From Gramella jeungdoensis (GTDB taxonomy: Bacteria; Bacteroidota; Bacteroidia; Flavobacteriales; Flavobacteriaceae): a stretch of 64,000 bases of DNA. The translations under genes and the position numbers were made by a program. Of the stretch, positions 25,201 to 32,855 are shown piece by piece. The notes beneath the pieces were generated by a model. It made no database searches, had not been told where the DNA came from, and saw nothing but the letters and a program-made list of their open reading frames with translations. The stretch spans positions 186,001 through 250,000 of the forward strand of contig NZ_JAMSCK010000003.1 in the NCBI RefSeq assembly GCF_023805255.1, in the 5' to 3' direction. Each line of letters starts with the position of its first letter. The first letter of the stretch is position 1.

Positions 25201-25730
25201 GAGTTTTCCTTGGATTGATTATTTTCCAGATGGACTTTATCATCATAATGACTATGATGGGTATTATCTCGCTAGCCGGAATTGTGGTAAACAATGCCAT
25301 CGTCCTTATTGACTATACGCAGATCTTAATAGACAGAAAGAAAATCCAATTAGGTCTTGAAAAGGATGATCTACTTACTAGAAAACAGTATTTTGATACG
25401 ATAGTTGCCGGAGGTAAATCAAGGTTAAGGCCGGTATTACTAACAGCAATCACCACGGTTCTGGGGCTTATCCCTCTTGCCGTGGGCTTGAATATAGATT
25501 TCTTCGGCCTTATAACAGATTACGATCCCGGGATCTATATAGGTGGGGATAATGTGATCTTCTGGGGACCTCTTGCATGGACAGTAATCTTCGGACTATT
25601 ATTTGCTACTTTCCTCACCCTTGTGGTGGTACCCGTAATGTTCTACCTTGTTAACAGAGCTAAAGTGAGGTTCAAGGACAAAAGGACTGAAAGAAAAGAG
25701 AAAAAAGAACGAGAACTGGTAAATGCCTAG
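22248..25730 (+). CDS. RND-family inner-membrane efflux permease
   Basis: Proton-driven exporter of the AcrB/HAE type, 1160 residues. TM1 is near residues 17-35; two large periplasmic loops follow TM1 and TM7. The TM4 proton relay is seen in MGLGMLVDNGIVVVENVY. Between TM6 and TM7 there is an extra hydrophobic pair (around 505-555) that lengthens it beyond AcrB. Substrate cannot be read from the sequence: a multidrug role is likely from the TetR setting, and heavy-metal motifs are not evident. It closes the operon before a strong terminator. Confidence 0.95.
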   Translation: MNKIDREFKLSSWAIDNKMTVYVIIAILLIGGLLSYYSMPRESFPEIIETKIYVSSINPGNSAEDVEKFITEPLEEEFNDVGGVKEISSTTLQDYSLVIVEFEEEVSVDVAKQKIKDKVDLVKAETTWPTMDNGAKVEPNVFDLNLSEEQPILNINLTGDYTVQQLKDYAEYLQEKIELLPEIKEASIRGAEDMEVEIAVDVYKMTASMVSFNDIVSAVSSENRTISGGNIITSGTQKNIRIIGEIEDPEELENVVVKQDGGNIFLKDIAEIRFREKDPTTYAREYGEPVVMLDIKKRSGKNMIEAVDEIKNIISTEQEEYLPDSLHISLTNDLSTDTRNQVNDLVNNIIFGVILVVLVLMFFLGFRNSLFVGLAIPLSMFLSYIILSSLGYTLNTMVLFALVMGLGMLVDNGIVVVENVYSLMDEGMPRLKAAKQGLGEIAWPIIASTATTLMAFFPLGLWPGTIGKFMVIFPITLSIVLGSSLFVALIINSMLTSQFMKTEEGKISKKRLIRLSIIIGGIGFILLTAGYMLPLGVLRALGNLFLLAVLLLWFYKYALSKAVDYFQFKALKKLEAGYERFLKFALRGRKAYVFFFGTIGLLLFSFILMALVQPNVLFFPENQPKQVITYIEYPEGTDIKKTNELTKKVEKQIFDVVEKYEDEDGYNFMVESVISQVGEGAGNPQTDGGQQNAMPHKGKVTIVMREFKERRGVESAQVLSEVREAVKQFPGASIIVEKDAAGPPSGYPVNIELKGEDYEQMLAEAENIRSYINELNVPGIEELKIDVNKSKPELDVTVDRRKAGQLGISTSQIGQTLRRAIYGEEVSTYKDGDEDYEVNVRFKDEYRYNENVLFNQPITFRDQNSGQLRQVPISSLIETEVASSFSSIKRKDLKKVITIYSNVLQGYNGNQIVEQLQTALKNYELPESMNLEFTGEQEEQQKNMNFLIKALLIAIGGIMLILVAQFNSITKPFIILMAVVLSMIGVFLGLIIFQMDFIIIMTMMGIISLAGIVVNNAIVLIDYTQILIDRKKIQLGLEKDDLLTRKQYFDTIVAGGKSRLRPVLLTAITTVLGLIPLAVGLNIDFFGLITDYDPGIYIGGDNVIFWGPLAWTVIFGLLFATFLTLVVVPVMFYLVNRAKVRFKDKRTERKEKKERELVNA

Positions 25731-25772
25731 AAAAAAACAAACCCCCGCATTGCTGCGGGGGTTTGTTTTTTT
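25731..25772. terminator. Strong bidirectional terminator
   Basis: A 19-base perfect stem (25731-25749 with 25754-25772), including ACCCCCGCA/TGCGGGGGT, with 4-base loop and A/T runs at the base. It serves the RND operon and the converging MORN-like gene. Confidence 0.92.
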
Positions 25773-25800
25773 ATAAATAGAATTTTTTAATTACTGTTCA

Positions 25801-26151
25801 TCAGTGAAATTCTGTTTTCCACTTATTCACGGATGCGATCCTGCTATTTTCATAATCTACCTCAGTAAGTCGATCACCATTCCAAAAAAACCACTTCCCT
25901 TCTTTTTCTCCCTTGTTATAATGTGCGATGGCTGTCTTTTCACCGTTTTGGTCGTAAGAAATCCATTGCCCGTGGAGTTTTCCGTTCTTGTACGTACCTT
26001 CCTGTCTAATATTTCCATCTTCATAATAAAACGTTCCTTTAATTAAATCGTCCTGTTTTTCAAATACAGGTTTAGGGTCTTTATTTTGAGCCATAGCTGC
26101 ACCTCCTGCTACAAATAACGCCGCTAATAGCATATTTTTCAACATCTTCAC
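25801..26151 (-). CDS. Secreted MORN-repeat-like protein (YwqK type)
   Basis: A 116-residue exported protein: signal peptide (1-21, ending AMAQ), then two to three MORN-variant repeats. The repeats are GTFYYEDGNIRQEGTYKNGKLHGQW and AHYNKGEKEGKWFFWNGDRL, with the YxNGxxxGxW spacing typical of YwqK-like proteins. Such repeats form stacked beta hairpins; Bacteroidota carry many secreted copies of unknown role. A 10-base inverted repeat lies just upstream. Confidence 0.8.
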   Translation of the reverse strand: MKMLKNMLLAALFVAGGAAMAQNKDPKPVFEKQDDLIKGTFYYEDGNIRQEGTYKNGKLHGQWISYDQNGEKTAIAHYNKGEKEGKWFFWNGDRLTEVDYENSRIASVNKWKTEFH

Positions 26152-26168
26152 AGCCCTGTTGTGTTTAC

Positions 26169-26231
26169 GTTAACTTAACAAATATATCGAAAGTTTACAT
26201 TAATTCAATATTTACATAACCTTAAGTTAAC
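26169..26231. repeat. 10-base inverted repeat upstream of the MORN-like gene
   Basis: GTTAACTTAA (26169-26178) and TTAAGTTAAC (26222-26231) are perfect complements 43 bases apart, starting 18 bases before the gene's ATG. They could be paired regulator sites or a looping element. AT-rich composition weakens the case. Confidence 0.4.
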
Positions 26232-26347
26232 ATTCGATTTACTAAAAACTGACTTATAGAGGGTTAAGAAATATGTTTTATATCCCTTGGAGGGAATATG
26301 AAATTTAATTTTAATCTATAATACTTATAGAAAACATTATAACTTCT

Positions 26348-26355
26348 TACTTTTG
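26348..26355 (+). promoter_or_regulatory. Probable -7 box of aspS
   Basis: TACTTTTG matches TAnnTTTG and lies 27 bases before the aspS ATG. No TTG at the right spacing. Confidence 0.4.
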
Positions 26356-26382
26356 TGCCCATTCAAAACTGAAGGATAAAAA

Positions 26383-28131
26383 ATGTACAGAAGTCATACT
26401 TGTGGCGAACTAAACGCCAAAGAGATAGGCAGTAAAGTAACCCTGGCCGGTTGGGTTCAAAAAGTAAGAGATAAAGGCTTTATGATCTGGGTGGATCTTC
26501 GTGACCGTTACGGTTTGACCCAGCTGATCTTCGATGAGGAAAGATCTTCTAAAGAGCTAATGGAAAAAGCCGGAAGTCTTGCCCGGGAATTCGTGATCCA
26601 GGTAGAAGGTACGGTTATAGAGAGAGAATCTAAAAATCCGAATATCCCCACAGGAGAGATTGAAGTCCTTGTTGAGGATTTTAAGATCCTGAATTCTTCT
26701 GTAACACCACCCTTTACTATAGAAGACGAAACCGATGGCGGTGAAGATCTTAGAATGAAATATCGTTATCTTGATATTCGTCGTAACCCGGTGAAAAATA
26801 AACTCATCTTCCGCCATAAGGTAGCCATGCAGGTAAGGAATTATCTTTCGCAGGAAGGTTTTGTTGAAGTGGAAACTCCATATCTTATTAAATCTACACC
26901 TGAAGGAGCCCGTGATTTTGTGGTACCAAGCAGAATGAACGAAGGTCAGTTCTACGCCCTTCCGCAATCACCTCAAACCTTCAAACAGCTATTGATGGTA
27001 GGAGGAATGGATAAATATTTCCAGATCGTAAAATGCTTCAGGGATGAAGATCTTAGGGCTGACAGACAACCTGAGTTCACCCAGATAGACTGCGAAATGG
27101 CCTTTGTGGACCAGGAAGACATTTTGAATATTTTCGAGGGACTTACCAGGCATTTATTAAAGGAGATCAAAGGTGTTGAAGTTGACAAATTCCCAAGGAT
27201 GACCTTTGATGAAGCCATGAGAAAATATGGGAATGATAAACCGGACATTCGATTCGGAATGCAGTTCGCCGAACTGAATGAACTAGCCAAGAATAAAGGC
27301 TTCAATGTTTTTGACCAGCAGGAACTGGTTGTGGGGATCGCGGTTCCAAATGCAGCCAGCTTCACCAGAAAAGAAATAGATAAGCTTATATCCTGGGTAA
27401 AAAGGCCTCAGGTTGGTGCTAACGGACTGGTTTGGGCGAAGTATAATGAAGATGGAACTTTAAAATCATCTGTAGATAAGTTCTATTCTCAGGATGACCT
27501 TAAAGCCTGGGCAGAAGCCACTGGTGCAAATCCAGGTGACCTGATACTTGTAATGGCTGGAGAAACATCTAAAACAAGAACTCAGCTTAGTGCTCTTAGA
27601 ATGCATTTAGGTAATGAACTTGGTTTAAGAAAAGCTGACGAATTTGCCCCATTATGGGTTGTGGATTTCCCTCTGCTTGAATGGGATGAGGAAACCGAAA
27701 GATTCCATGCGATGCACCACCCTTTCACCTCTCCAAAGAAAGAAGATTTTGAACTTCTGGAAACCGAACCGGGTAAAGTCAGAGCCAATGCCTATGACCT
27801 TGTCTTGAACGGTAATGAGATTGGTGGTGGTTCTATAAGGATACACGATAAGCAAACACAGTCTCAGATGTTCAAGTATCTTGGTTTCACTGAGGAAGAA
27901 GCCAGGGAACAGTTCGGATTTCTAATGGATGCCTTTCAGTATGGAGCTCCTCCTCATGGTGGGATCGCTTTTGGATTTGATCGCCTTGTAGCTATTCTGG
28001 GAGGTCAGGAAAGCATAAGGGATTTCATAGCATTCCCTAAGAACAATGCGGGAAGGGATGTAATGATAGATGCACCGGCAAAACTTGATGAAGAACAACT
28101 TAACGAATTACATCTTAAATTGAAGTTATAA
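26383..28131 (+). CDS. aspS: Aspartyl-tRNA synthetase
   Basis: Class II synthetase charging tRNA-Asp. At 582 residues it is the bacterial type: N-terminal OB-fold anticodon-binding domain ([20 protein letters not shown]), the catalytic core with motif 2 [18 protein letters not shown]-like sequence, the bacterial GAD insertion domain in the middle, and motif 3 with [14 protein letters not shown] near the C-terminus. Whether it discriminates against tRNA-Asn cannot be judged without asnS/gatCAB. Monocistronic with its own terminator. Confidence 0.97.
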   Translation: MYRSHTCGELNAKEIGSKVTLAGWVQKVRDKGFMIWVDLRDRYGLTQLIFDEERSSKELMEKAGSLAREFVIQVEGTVIERESKNPNIPTGEIEVLVEDFKILNSSVTPPFTIEDETDGGEDLRMKYRYLDIRRNPVKNKLIFRHKVAMQVRNYLSQEGFVEVETPYLIKSTPEGARDFVVPSRMNEGQFYALPQSPQTFKQLLMVGGMDKYFQIVKCFRDEDLRADRQPEFTQIDCEMAFVDQEDILNIFEGLTRHLLKEIKGVEVDKFPRMTFDEAMRKYGNDKPDIRFGMQFAELNELAKNKGFNVFDQQELVVGIAVPNAASFTRKEIDKLISWVKRPQVGANGLVWAKYNEDGTLKSSVDKFYSQDDLKAWAEATGANPGDLILVMAGETSKTRTQLSALRMHLGNELGLRKADEFAPLWVVDFPLLEWDEETERFHAMHHPFTSPKKEDFELLETEPGKVRANAYDLVLNGNEIGGGSIRIHDKQTQSQMFKYLGFTEEEAREQFGFLMDAFQYGAPPHGGIAFGFDRLVAILGGQESIRDFIAFPKNNAGRDVMIDAPAKLDEEQLNELHLKLKL

Positions 28132-28135
28132 ATAT

Positions 28136-28159
28136 AAATCCCACTTTAAGGTGGGATTT
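28136..28159 (+). terminator. Terminator after aspS
   Basis: AAATCCCAC pairs with GTGGGATTT around a 6-base loop, followed by TTTATC. The hairpin begins a few bases after the stop. Confidence 0.85.
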
Positions 28160-28189
28160 TTTATCTTCATAGGATAATATCTCAGCACA

Positions 28190-29980
28190 GTGGCGAAATT
28201 CAGAAATTCCTTACTGCACAGGTTTTTGAACTGGAAGTCCAGGAATCTCTCCCATCGCCAGTTTTTGATGATGCTTAGTGCTTTGATAGGCTTTATTGCG
28301 GGTATTTGCGCAGTCACTATAAAAAACCTCACACATTTTATTCAGCTCCTTCTTGAAGGAAAATCCTTTATTAATTATCATCAGGCATTCTACTTTATAT
28401 TTCCGGTTCTGGGCTTACTAGTTGTCTACCTAATTATAAAATTCATCTTTCGGAGACCAATAGGACAGGGCATCCCTGCTACTTTGTATGCGATTTCGCG
28501 TCAAAAAGGCATCATGAAGAGATTCCAAATGTACGCGTCTTTAATAACCGCACCAATTACTGTTGGTTTTGGAGGTTCAGTTGGGCTGGAGGCACCTACT
28601 GTAGCGAGCGGGGCTTCCATAGGTTCTAATCTTTCAAGGCTTTTCTTGATGAACCAGACTACCCGCACCCTTCTTATTGGCTGTGCTGCTGCCGGAGCCA
28701 TGTCTTCTATTTTCAATGCACCCATAGCCGCGATCATTTTTGCTATCGAGGTATTTAGCCTGGACCTAACACTGGCCTCCTTACTACCTTTATTAACCGC
28801 ATCGGTTTCAGCAGTGCTTACCTCCTATTTTTTCTACGGAAACGAGATCATCCTTCCCTTTCAGCTAAAAGATGCCTTCACTATTTCTGAAGTTCCATAT
28901 TACATTTTATTGGGGATACTGGCTGCAGCATGCTCTGTTTATTTTACCTGGATACATTTCAAGCTGATGAAGACCATGGTTAAGATCAGGTCTAAATTTG
29001 TAAGATTAATTGCTGCCGGGCTGGTTTTAGGAGTATTGATTTATTTTATTCCTCCATTATATGGTGAAGGTTATAATGTGGTAAATAATCTTCTCCAGGA
29101 AAATTATTTACAGGCTTTAGGAACCAACCTTTTTAATGCTTACCTGGATAATATTTGGATAGTGATCACATTACTGGCAGGACTCGTAATTTTCAAAATC
29201 GTGGCTACTTCCCTTACGCTCAGTGCCGGAGGGGTTGGTGGAATCTTTGCTCCGGTAATGTTCATGGGTAGCGCGATGGGACATTGTTTCGCTCTCATTC
29301 TAAACAATCTCGGGATATTTGGCTATAAGATCTCGGTAAGTAATTTCACCCTTGTTGGTATGGCCGGATTAATGGCCGGTGTACTACATGCCCCGCTTAC
29401 CGCCATTTTCCTTATCGCCGAGCTCACTCATGGGTATGAACTTTTTATTCCTCTTATGATCACTGCGGCGATCTCATTTATGATCTCCTCTAAATTCCAG
29501 CCACATTCGGTATATACCATGGAGCTGGCACAGCGAGGCGACCTGCTTACCCATGACAAGGATCATAAAGTTCTAACCCTTATGAACATTACCCGTGTAA
29601 TAGAAAAGAATTTCATCCCTATAGAAATAGACATGAATCTAGGGGATGTAATTCACCAGGGAGTGGTAAAATCATCCCGGAACATTTTTCCTGTGATAGA
29701 TGAAAACCGTAACTTCATGGGAATCATTCTCCTGGATGATATTAGGCCGATCATGTTTGATGAAAAATTGTATAACGAAGTAAAAGTGCAGGATATAATG
29801 CAGCAGGCACCCGAAATTATTGATATAGAAAATGATCGTATGAAAGAGATCATGAAGAAATTCCAGGATAGTGAGGCCTGGAACCTACCCGTGGTTAAAA
29901 AAGATAAGTATGTTGGTTTTATTTCAAAATCAAAACTCTTAACCGCTTACCGACAAAAATTAATAGAAGTTACCGTTTAG
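28190..29980 (+). CDS. CLC-type chloride channel/transporter with CBS domains
   Basis: A 596-residue CLC protein: about 11 membrane segments, then two CBS domains (roughly 470-590) that may sense nucleotides. CLC selectivity motifs are present: GQGIPATL (variant of GSGIP), GGSVGLEAP with the gating glutamate, and GGVGGIFAPVMFMGS (GxFxP). The start is a GTG at 28190; the next ATG (28264) would cut into the N-terminal helix, so GTG is preferred. Channel versus H+/Cl- exchanger is uncertain. A small membrane protein follows two bases later. Confidence 0.92.
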   Translation: MAKFRNSLLHRFLNWKSRNLSHRQFLMMLSALIGFIAGICAVTIKNLTHFIQLLLEGKSFINYHQAFYFIFPVLGLLVVYLIIKFIFRRPIGQGIPATLYAISRQKGIMKRFQMYASLITAPITVGFGGSVGLEAPTVASGASIGSNLSRLFLMNQTTRTLLIGCAAAGAMSSIFNAPIAAIIFAIEVFSLDLTLASLLPLLTASVSAVLTSYFFYGNEIILPFQLKDAFTISEVPYYILLGILAAACSVYFTWIHFKLMKTMVKIRSKFVRLIAAGLVLGVLIYFIPPLYGEGYNVVNNLLQENYLQALGTNLFNAYLDNIWIVITLLAGLVIFKIVATSLTLSAGGVGGIFAPVMFMGSAMGHCFALILNNLGIFGYKISVSNFTLVGMAGLMAGVLHAPLTAIFLIAELTHGYELFIPLMITAAISFMISSKFQPHSVYTMELAQRGDLLTHDKDHKVLTLMNITRVIEKNFIPIEIDMNLGDVIHQGVVKSSRNIFPVIDENRNFMGIILLDDIRPIMFDEKLYNEVKVQDIMQQAPEIIDIENDRMKEIMKKFQDSEAWNLPVVKKDKYVGFISKSKLLTAYRQKLIEVTV

Positions 29981-29982
29981 TT

Positions 29983-30222
29983 ATGAAATTATTTATGAAA
30001 ATATTGGGAATTCTCATACTTATAGCAATAGGCGTGGGATTTTATTTCCGCCTTACCGGAGAGGTCCTAACAGGTGACAGGATCATCGGAATTTCAGTTC
30101 TTGTAAGTGCCTTTATCCTCATGCCAGTCTTCCTTTACGTAAGATGGAAAGGTAAAAGACTGAAAGACTATACACTATCTGAAGAGAACATGAAGAAGAT
30201 GCGGGATCGCGGGATCGATTAG
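29983..30222 (+). CDS. Small two-span membrane protein
   Basis: Not recognised. 79 residues with two hydrophobic segments (about 4-23 and 33-53), then a basic stretch (RWKGKRLKDY) and a charged C-terminal tail rich in Glu, Lys and Arg. The ATG lies two bases after the CLC stop, so it is co-transcribed with, and could be an accessory subunit of, the chloride transporter. No functional motif seen. Confidence 0.75.
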   Translation: MKLFMKILGILILIAIGVGFYFRLTGEVLTGDRIIGISVLVSAFILMPVFLYVRWKGKRLKDYTLSEENMKKMRDRGID

Positions 30223-30286
30223 AAATCTTAACATAAAAAAATCACAAAAAAAACTGATTTTCAGTCAATTCTAAATTTTTATCTAG

Positions 30287-30294
30287 TATGTTTG
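30287..30294 (+). promoter_or_regulatory. Probable -7 box of the cold-shock gene
   Basis: TATGTTTG matches TAnnTTTG, 23 bases before the ATG. The leader would be about 15 bases, too short for a long thermosensing cspA-type leader. Confidence 0.45.
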
Positions 30295-30317
30295 TGCTTT
30301 ATTAATTATTATTTTTT

Positions 30318-30512
30318 ATGCAAGGCACAGTTAAATTTTTCAATGAATCTAAAGGTTATGGATTCATTACCAACGACGAAACCAAAAGAGACATCTTTGT
30401 ACACGTAACCGGATTAAACGGCGAAACTATCCAGGAAGGCGATAGAGTTGAGTACGAAGAAACAGAAGGAAGAAAAGGAGTGAACGCTACAGAAGTACGC
30501 GTGATCGAATAA
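30318..30512 (+). CDS. Cold-shock domain protein (Csp)
   Basis: A 64-residue OB-fold nucleic-acid chaperone. The RNP1-type motif is KGYGFIT (residues 12-18) and RNP2-type IFVHVTG (25-31); both aromatic/His contacts are kept. Such proteins melt RNA structure or act as transcription antiterminators. The predicted short leader suggests it is not cold-regulated through a long 5' UTR. It has its own promoter box and terminator. Confidence 0.95.
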   Translation: MQGTVKFFNESKGYGFITNDETKRDIFVHVTGLNGETIQEGDRVEYEETEGRKGVNATEVRVIE

Positions 30513-30536
30513 TATAATTTTTTCTGAGTACAAAGT

Positions 30537-30560
30537 AAAAGCCGCTTTTCAGCGGCTTTT
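30537..30560. terminator. Bidirectional terminator
   Basis: AAAAGCCGCT pairs with AGCGGCTTTT around a 4-base loop. It sits between the cold-shock gene and the converging threonine dehydrogenase gene. Confidence 0.85.
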
Positions 30561-30561
30561 C

Positions 30562-31527
30562 TTATTTATTTGCATTTTCCTTCAGGCTTTCCTCTACTCC
30601 TTTTAGCATGGTGGTTGTCATCTTCTCCAGGCCATATTCATGCTTCCAGCCCCAATCCTGTCGCGCAACAGAATCATCGATGCTTGAAGGCCATGACTCA
30701 GCGATAGCCTGTCTGAAATCGGGTTCATAAGAGATTTTAAAATCCTTAATGTGTTTCCTGATCTCATCCGCAAGAATCTGAGGTGTAAAACTTATGGCTC
30801 CAAGGTTATAAGAAGATCTTACCTTTATCTTTTCCGCCGGGGCCTCCATAATATCTACAGTAGCTTTTATCGCATCGTCCATATACATCATTGGCAAAGC
30901 CGCATCGCTTGCCAGAAAACTGGTATATGCTGAATTCTTTAAGGCCTCATGAAAGATCTCTATGGCATAATCGGTAGTTCCTCCTCCAGGTAGAGTTTTA
31001 TAGCTAATGATCCCGGGATACCTTATACTGCGCACATCCACTCCATATTTACGATTGTAATACGCACACCATCTTTCACCGGTTTGTTTACTTATACCAT
31101 AAACAGTGGTAGGTTCCATAATAATGGTTTGCGGAGTCTTATCTTTTGGCGTGGTAGGGCCAAAAACAGCGATACTTGAAGGCCAGAATATCTTTTCAAT
31201 TTTTCCTTCTTTGCCAAGGTTAAGAATATGGAAAAGAGAGTCCATATTAAGGTCCCAGGCTTTCATAGGAGCTTTTTCTGCAGTTGCACTCAGCATGGCA
31301 GCCATCAAGTAGACCTCTTTTATTTGATATTTTTCAACGATCTCCCTAATATGAGGCTCGTCAGTTGCATTAAGGATTTCAAATGGTCCTGATTTCATTA
31401 ATTCAGCGGCTCCTTCCCTGATATCACTGGCAATCACCTCCTCATTTCCATGTATCTCGCGCAATTTGAGCGTTAGTTCGGTACCTATTTGTCCGCAGGC
31501 ACCAATAATCAAAATCCTTCCGGCCAT
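30562..31527 (-). CDS. L-threonine 3-dehydrogenase, short-chain (epimerase-like) type
   Basis: Oxidises threonine to 2-amino-3-ketobutyrate with NAD+. The 321-residue protein is the short-chain, epimerase-like enzyme, distinct from the zinc-dependent Tdh of E. coli. Features: Rossmann GACGQIG (residues 9-15), YGISKQTGE with catalytic Tyr and Lys, and a segment LPGGGTTDYAIEIF that marks this TDH group. The usual partner, glycine C-acetyltransferase (kbl), is not in the window. Monocistronic. Confidence 0.9.
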   Translation of the reverse strand: MAGRILIIGACGQIGTELTLKLREIHGNEEVIASDIREGAAELMKSGPFEILNATDEPHIREIVEKYQIKEVYLMAAMLSATAEKAPMKAWDLNMDSLFHILNLGKEGKIEKIFWPSSIAVFGPTTPKDKTPQTIIMEPTTVYGISKQTGERWCAYYNRKYGVDVRSIRYPGIISYKTLPGGGTTDYAIEIFHEALKNSAYTSFLASDAALPMMYMDDAIKATVDIMEAPAEKIKVRSSYNLGAISFTPQILADEIRKHIKDFKISYEPDFRQAIAESWPSSIDDSVARQDWGWKHEYGLEKMTTTMLKGVEESLKENANK

Positions 31528-31651
31528 AGATTAAATTTTTTGCAAATATATTTATTTATATAAAGGAAATCGTAATATTAGCATTTTATTGACGCACCTT
31601 TTTAAGGATTTCACAATTCATTTTTCTTCCAGAATTGCGGTAAAATATCAA

Positions 31652-31659
31652 TAACTTTG
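31652..31659 (+). promoter_or_regulatory. Probable -7 box of the 185-residue lipoprotein gene
   Basis: TAACTTTG matches TAnnTTTG, 20 bases before the ATG. The nearest TTG (31635-31637) is only 14 bases upstream, short of the usual spacing. Confidence 0.4.
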
Positions 31660-31678
31660 TAAGATACCGATTTAAACT

Positions 31679-32236
31679 ATGAAGAAATTCATCCTTTTCA
31701 TCTCCCTCCTTGCATTTGTGTGCTGTAAAACAGAACAGGATGCGGAAAAGTCGGCAGAAGAAGCTGTAGACACTACTGCTTTTCAGGCCAAAATAAAGAT
31801 CGAGGATAACGAGCTTGCCCTGAGGCCTGAGGCGAGGGATTATGCCCTTGGATGGGTAGAGTTTATTACCGCTCAGAACGAAATTGAAAAGCTCAATAAT
31901 TCTACCGTGAACGAGGTTATGAGCAATGCCGGAGCCATAGCTCAAATTATGGAGTCCCTTAAGACTTCGGTTCCAGACAGTTTGAGATCTGTTCCGGTGG
32001 AAGCAAGGCTAAATGTGGTGAATACAAAAGCACAGTTGCTCAGGCAGTATTCCGCTAAACAGGAACCCGATGCCGAAGTAATTGCACAGACCACAAAAGA
32101 ATTATTTCAGGAATTCAATAATCTTAAGCTACAGATGAATGAAATTTTCCTGAAAAGCCTGGAAGATTTTGAAAAGGAGCTCGACGAATTTGAACAGCAG
32201 GAAAGACAAAAGGATACCACTTCTGAAGACTTTTAA
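31679..32236 (+). CDS. Lipoprotein of unknown function
   Basis: Not recognised. 185 residues with a lipoprotein signal (MKKFILFISLLAFVCC, acceptor Cys15 or Cys16), followed by a mainly helical body. The C-terminal 60 residues are strongly acidic and heptad-like (LKLQMNEIFLKSLEDFEKELDEFEQQ), so a coiled coil is likely. Next gene starts 41 bases on; they may form a unit with the NTF2-like protein. Confidence 0.7.
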   Translation: MKKFILFISLLAFVCCKTEQDAEKSAEEAVDTTAFQAKIKIEDNELALRPEARDYALGWVEFITAQNEIEKLNNSTVNEVMSNAGAIAQIMESLKTSVPDSLRSVPVEARLNVVNTKAQLLRQYSAKQEPDAEVIAQTTKELFQEFNNLKLQMNEIFLKSLEDFEKELDEFEQQERQKDTTSEDF

Positions 32237-32277
32237 TCAATTTTTAAATATTGTAACTTAATACAAATTTCCAACCG

Positions 32278-32808
32278 ATGAAGAAAATAGCTCTCATAAG
32301 TCTTTTCCTGTCCGGGGTATTTTTGCTTCCAAGCCTGAATGCACAGGTGAAAAACACAGAACAAAATATACTTTCAGCAAAAAGAAGTATAATCAAAAAC
32401 CTCGAAAGATGGCATAAAGCCGCAGCTGAAGCAAATTTTGAGGATTACTTTAGTTTAATGACAGATGATGCTATATTCATTGGCACCGATGCTACGGAGA
32501 ACTGGAACTTAGAAGAGTTCAAAGAGTTTTCACGCCCCTATTTTGAAGCGGGAAAAGCCTGGTCTTTCAAAGCAATCGAAAGGAATATTTACTTGAAGGA
32601 AAACCGCAGACTGGCCTGGTTTGACGAACTTCTGGATACCCACATGGGAATTTGCCGTGGTTCTGGAGTAATGGCCAAGGATAATGGAAAATGGAAGGTG
32701 CAGCACTATGTGTTATCCATCACCATACCCAATGAAAATGTGGATGAGATCACCCTTATTAAAAAAGAATTTGACGAAGAACTAATCTCCAAACTTCGCG
32801 ACAATTAA
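32278..32808 (+). CDS. Secreted SnoaL_3/NTF2-like protein
   Basis: A 176-residue exported protein with a signal peptide ending SLNAQ (about 22). The mature part is an NTF2-like SnoaL_3 domain: helix HKAAAEANFEDYFSLM, then DDAIFIGTDATENWN, and a C-terminal WKVQHYVLSITIPNE strand pair. The family's TDATENW motif is kept. A small pocket enzyme or binding protein; nothing names a ligand. It precedes the S9 peptidase by 47 bases. Confidence 0.82.
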   Translation: MKKIALISLFLSGVFLLPSLNAQVKNTEQNILSAKRSIIKNLERWHKAAAEANFEDYFSLMTDDAIFIGTDATENWNLEEFKEFSRPYFEAGKAWSFKAIERNIYLKENRRLAWFDELLDTHMGICRGSGVMAKDNGKWKVQHYVLSITIPNENVDEITLIKKEFDEELISKLRDN

Positions 32809-32855
32809 ACCTTTTCCTTTTTTCTTAATCAAACTTATATACCAAACTAAACAAT

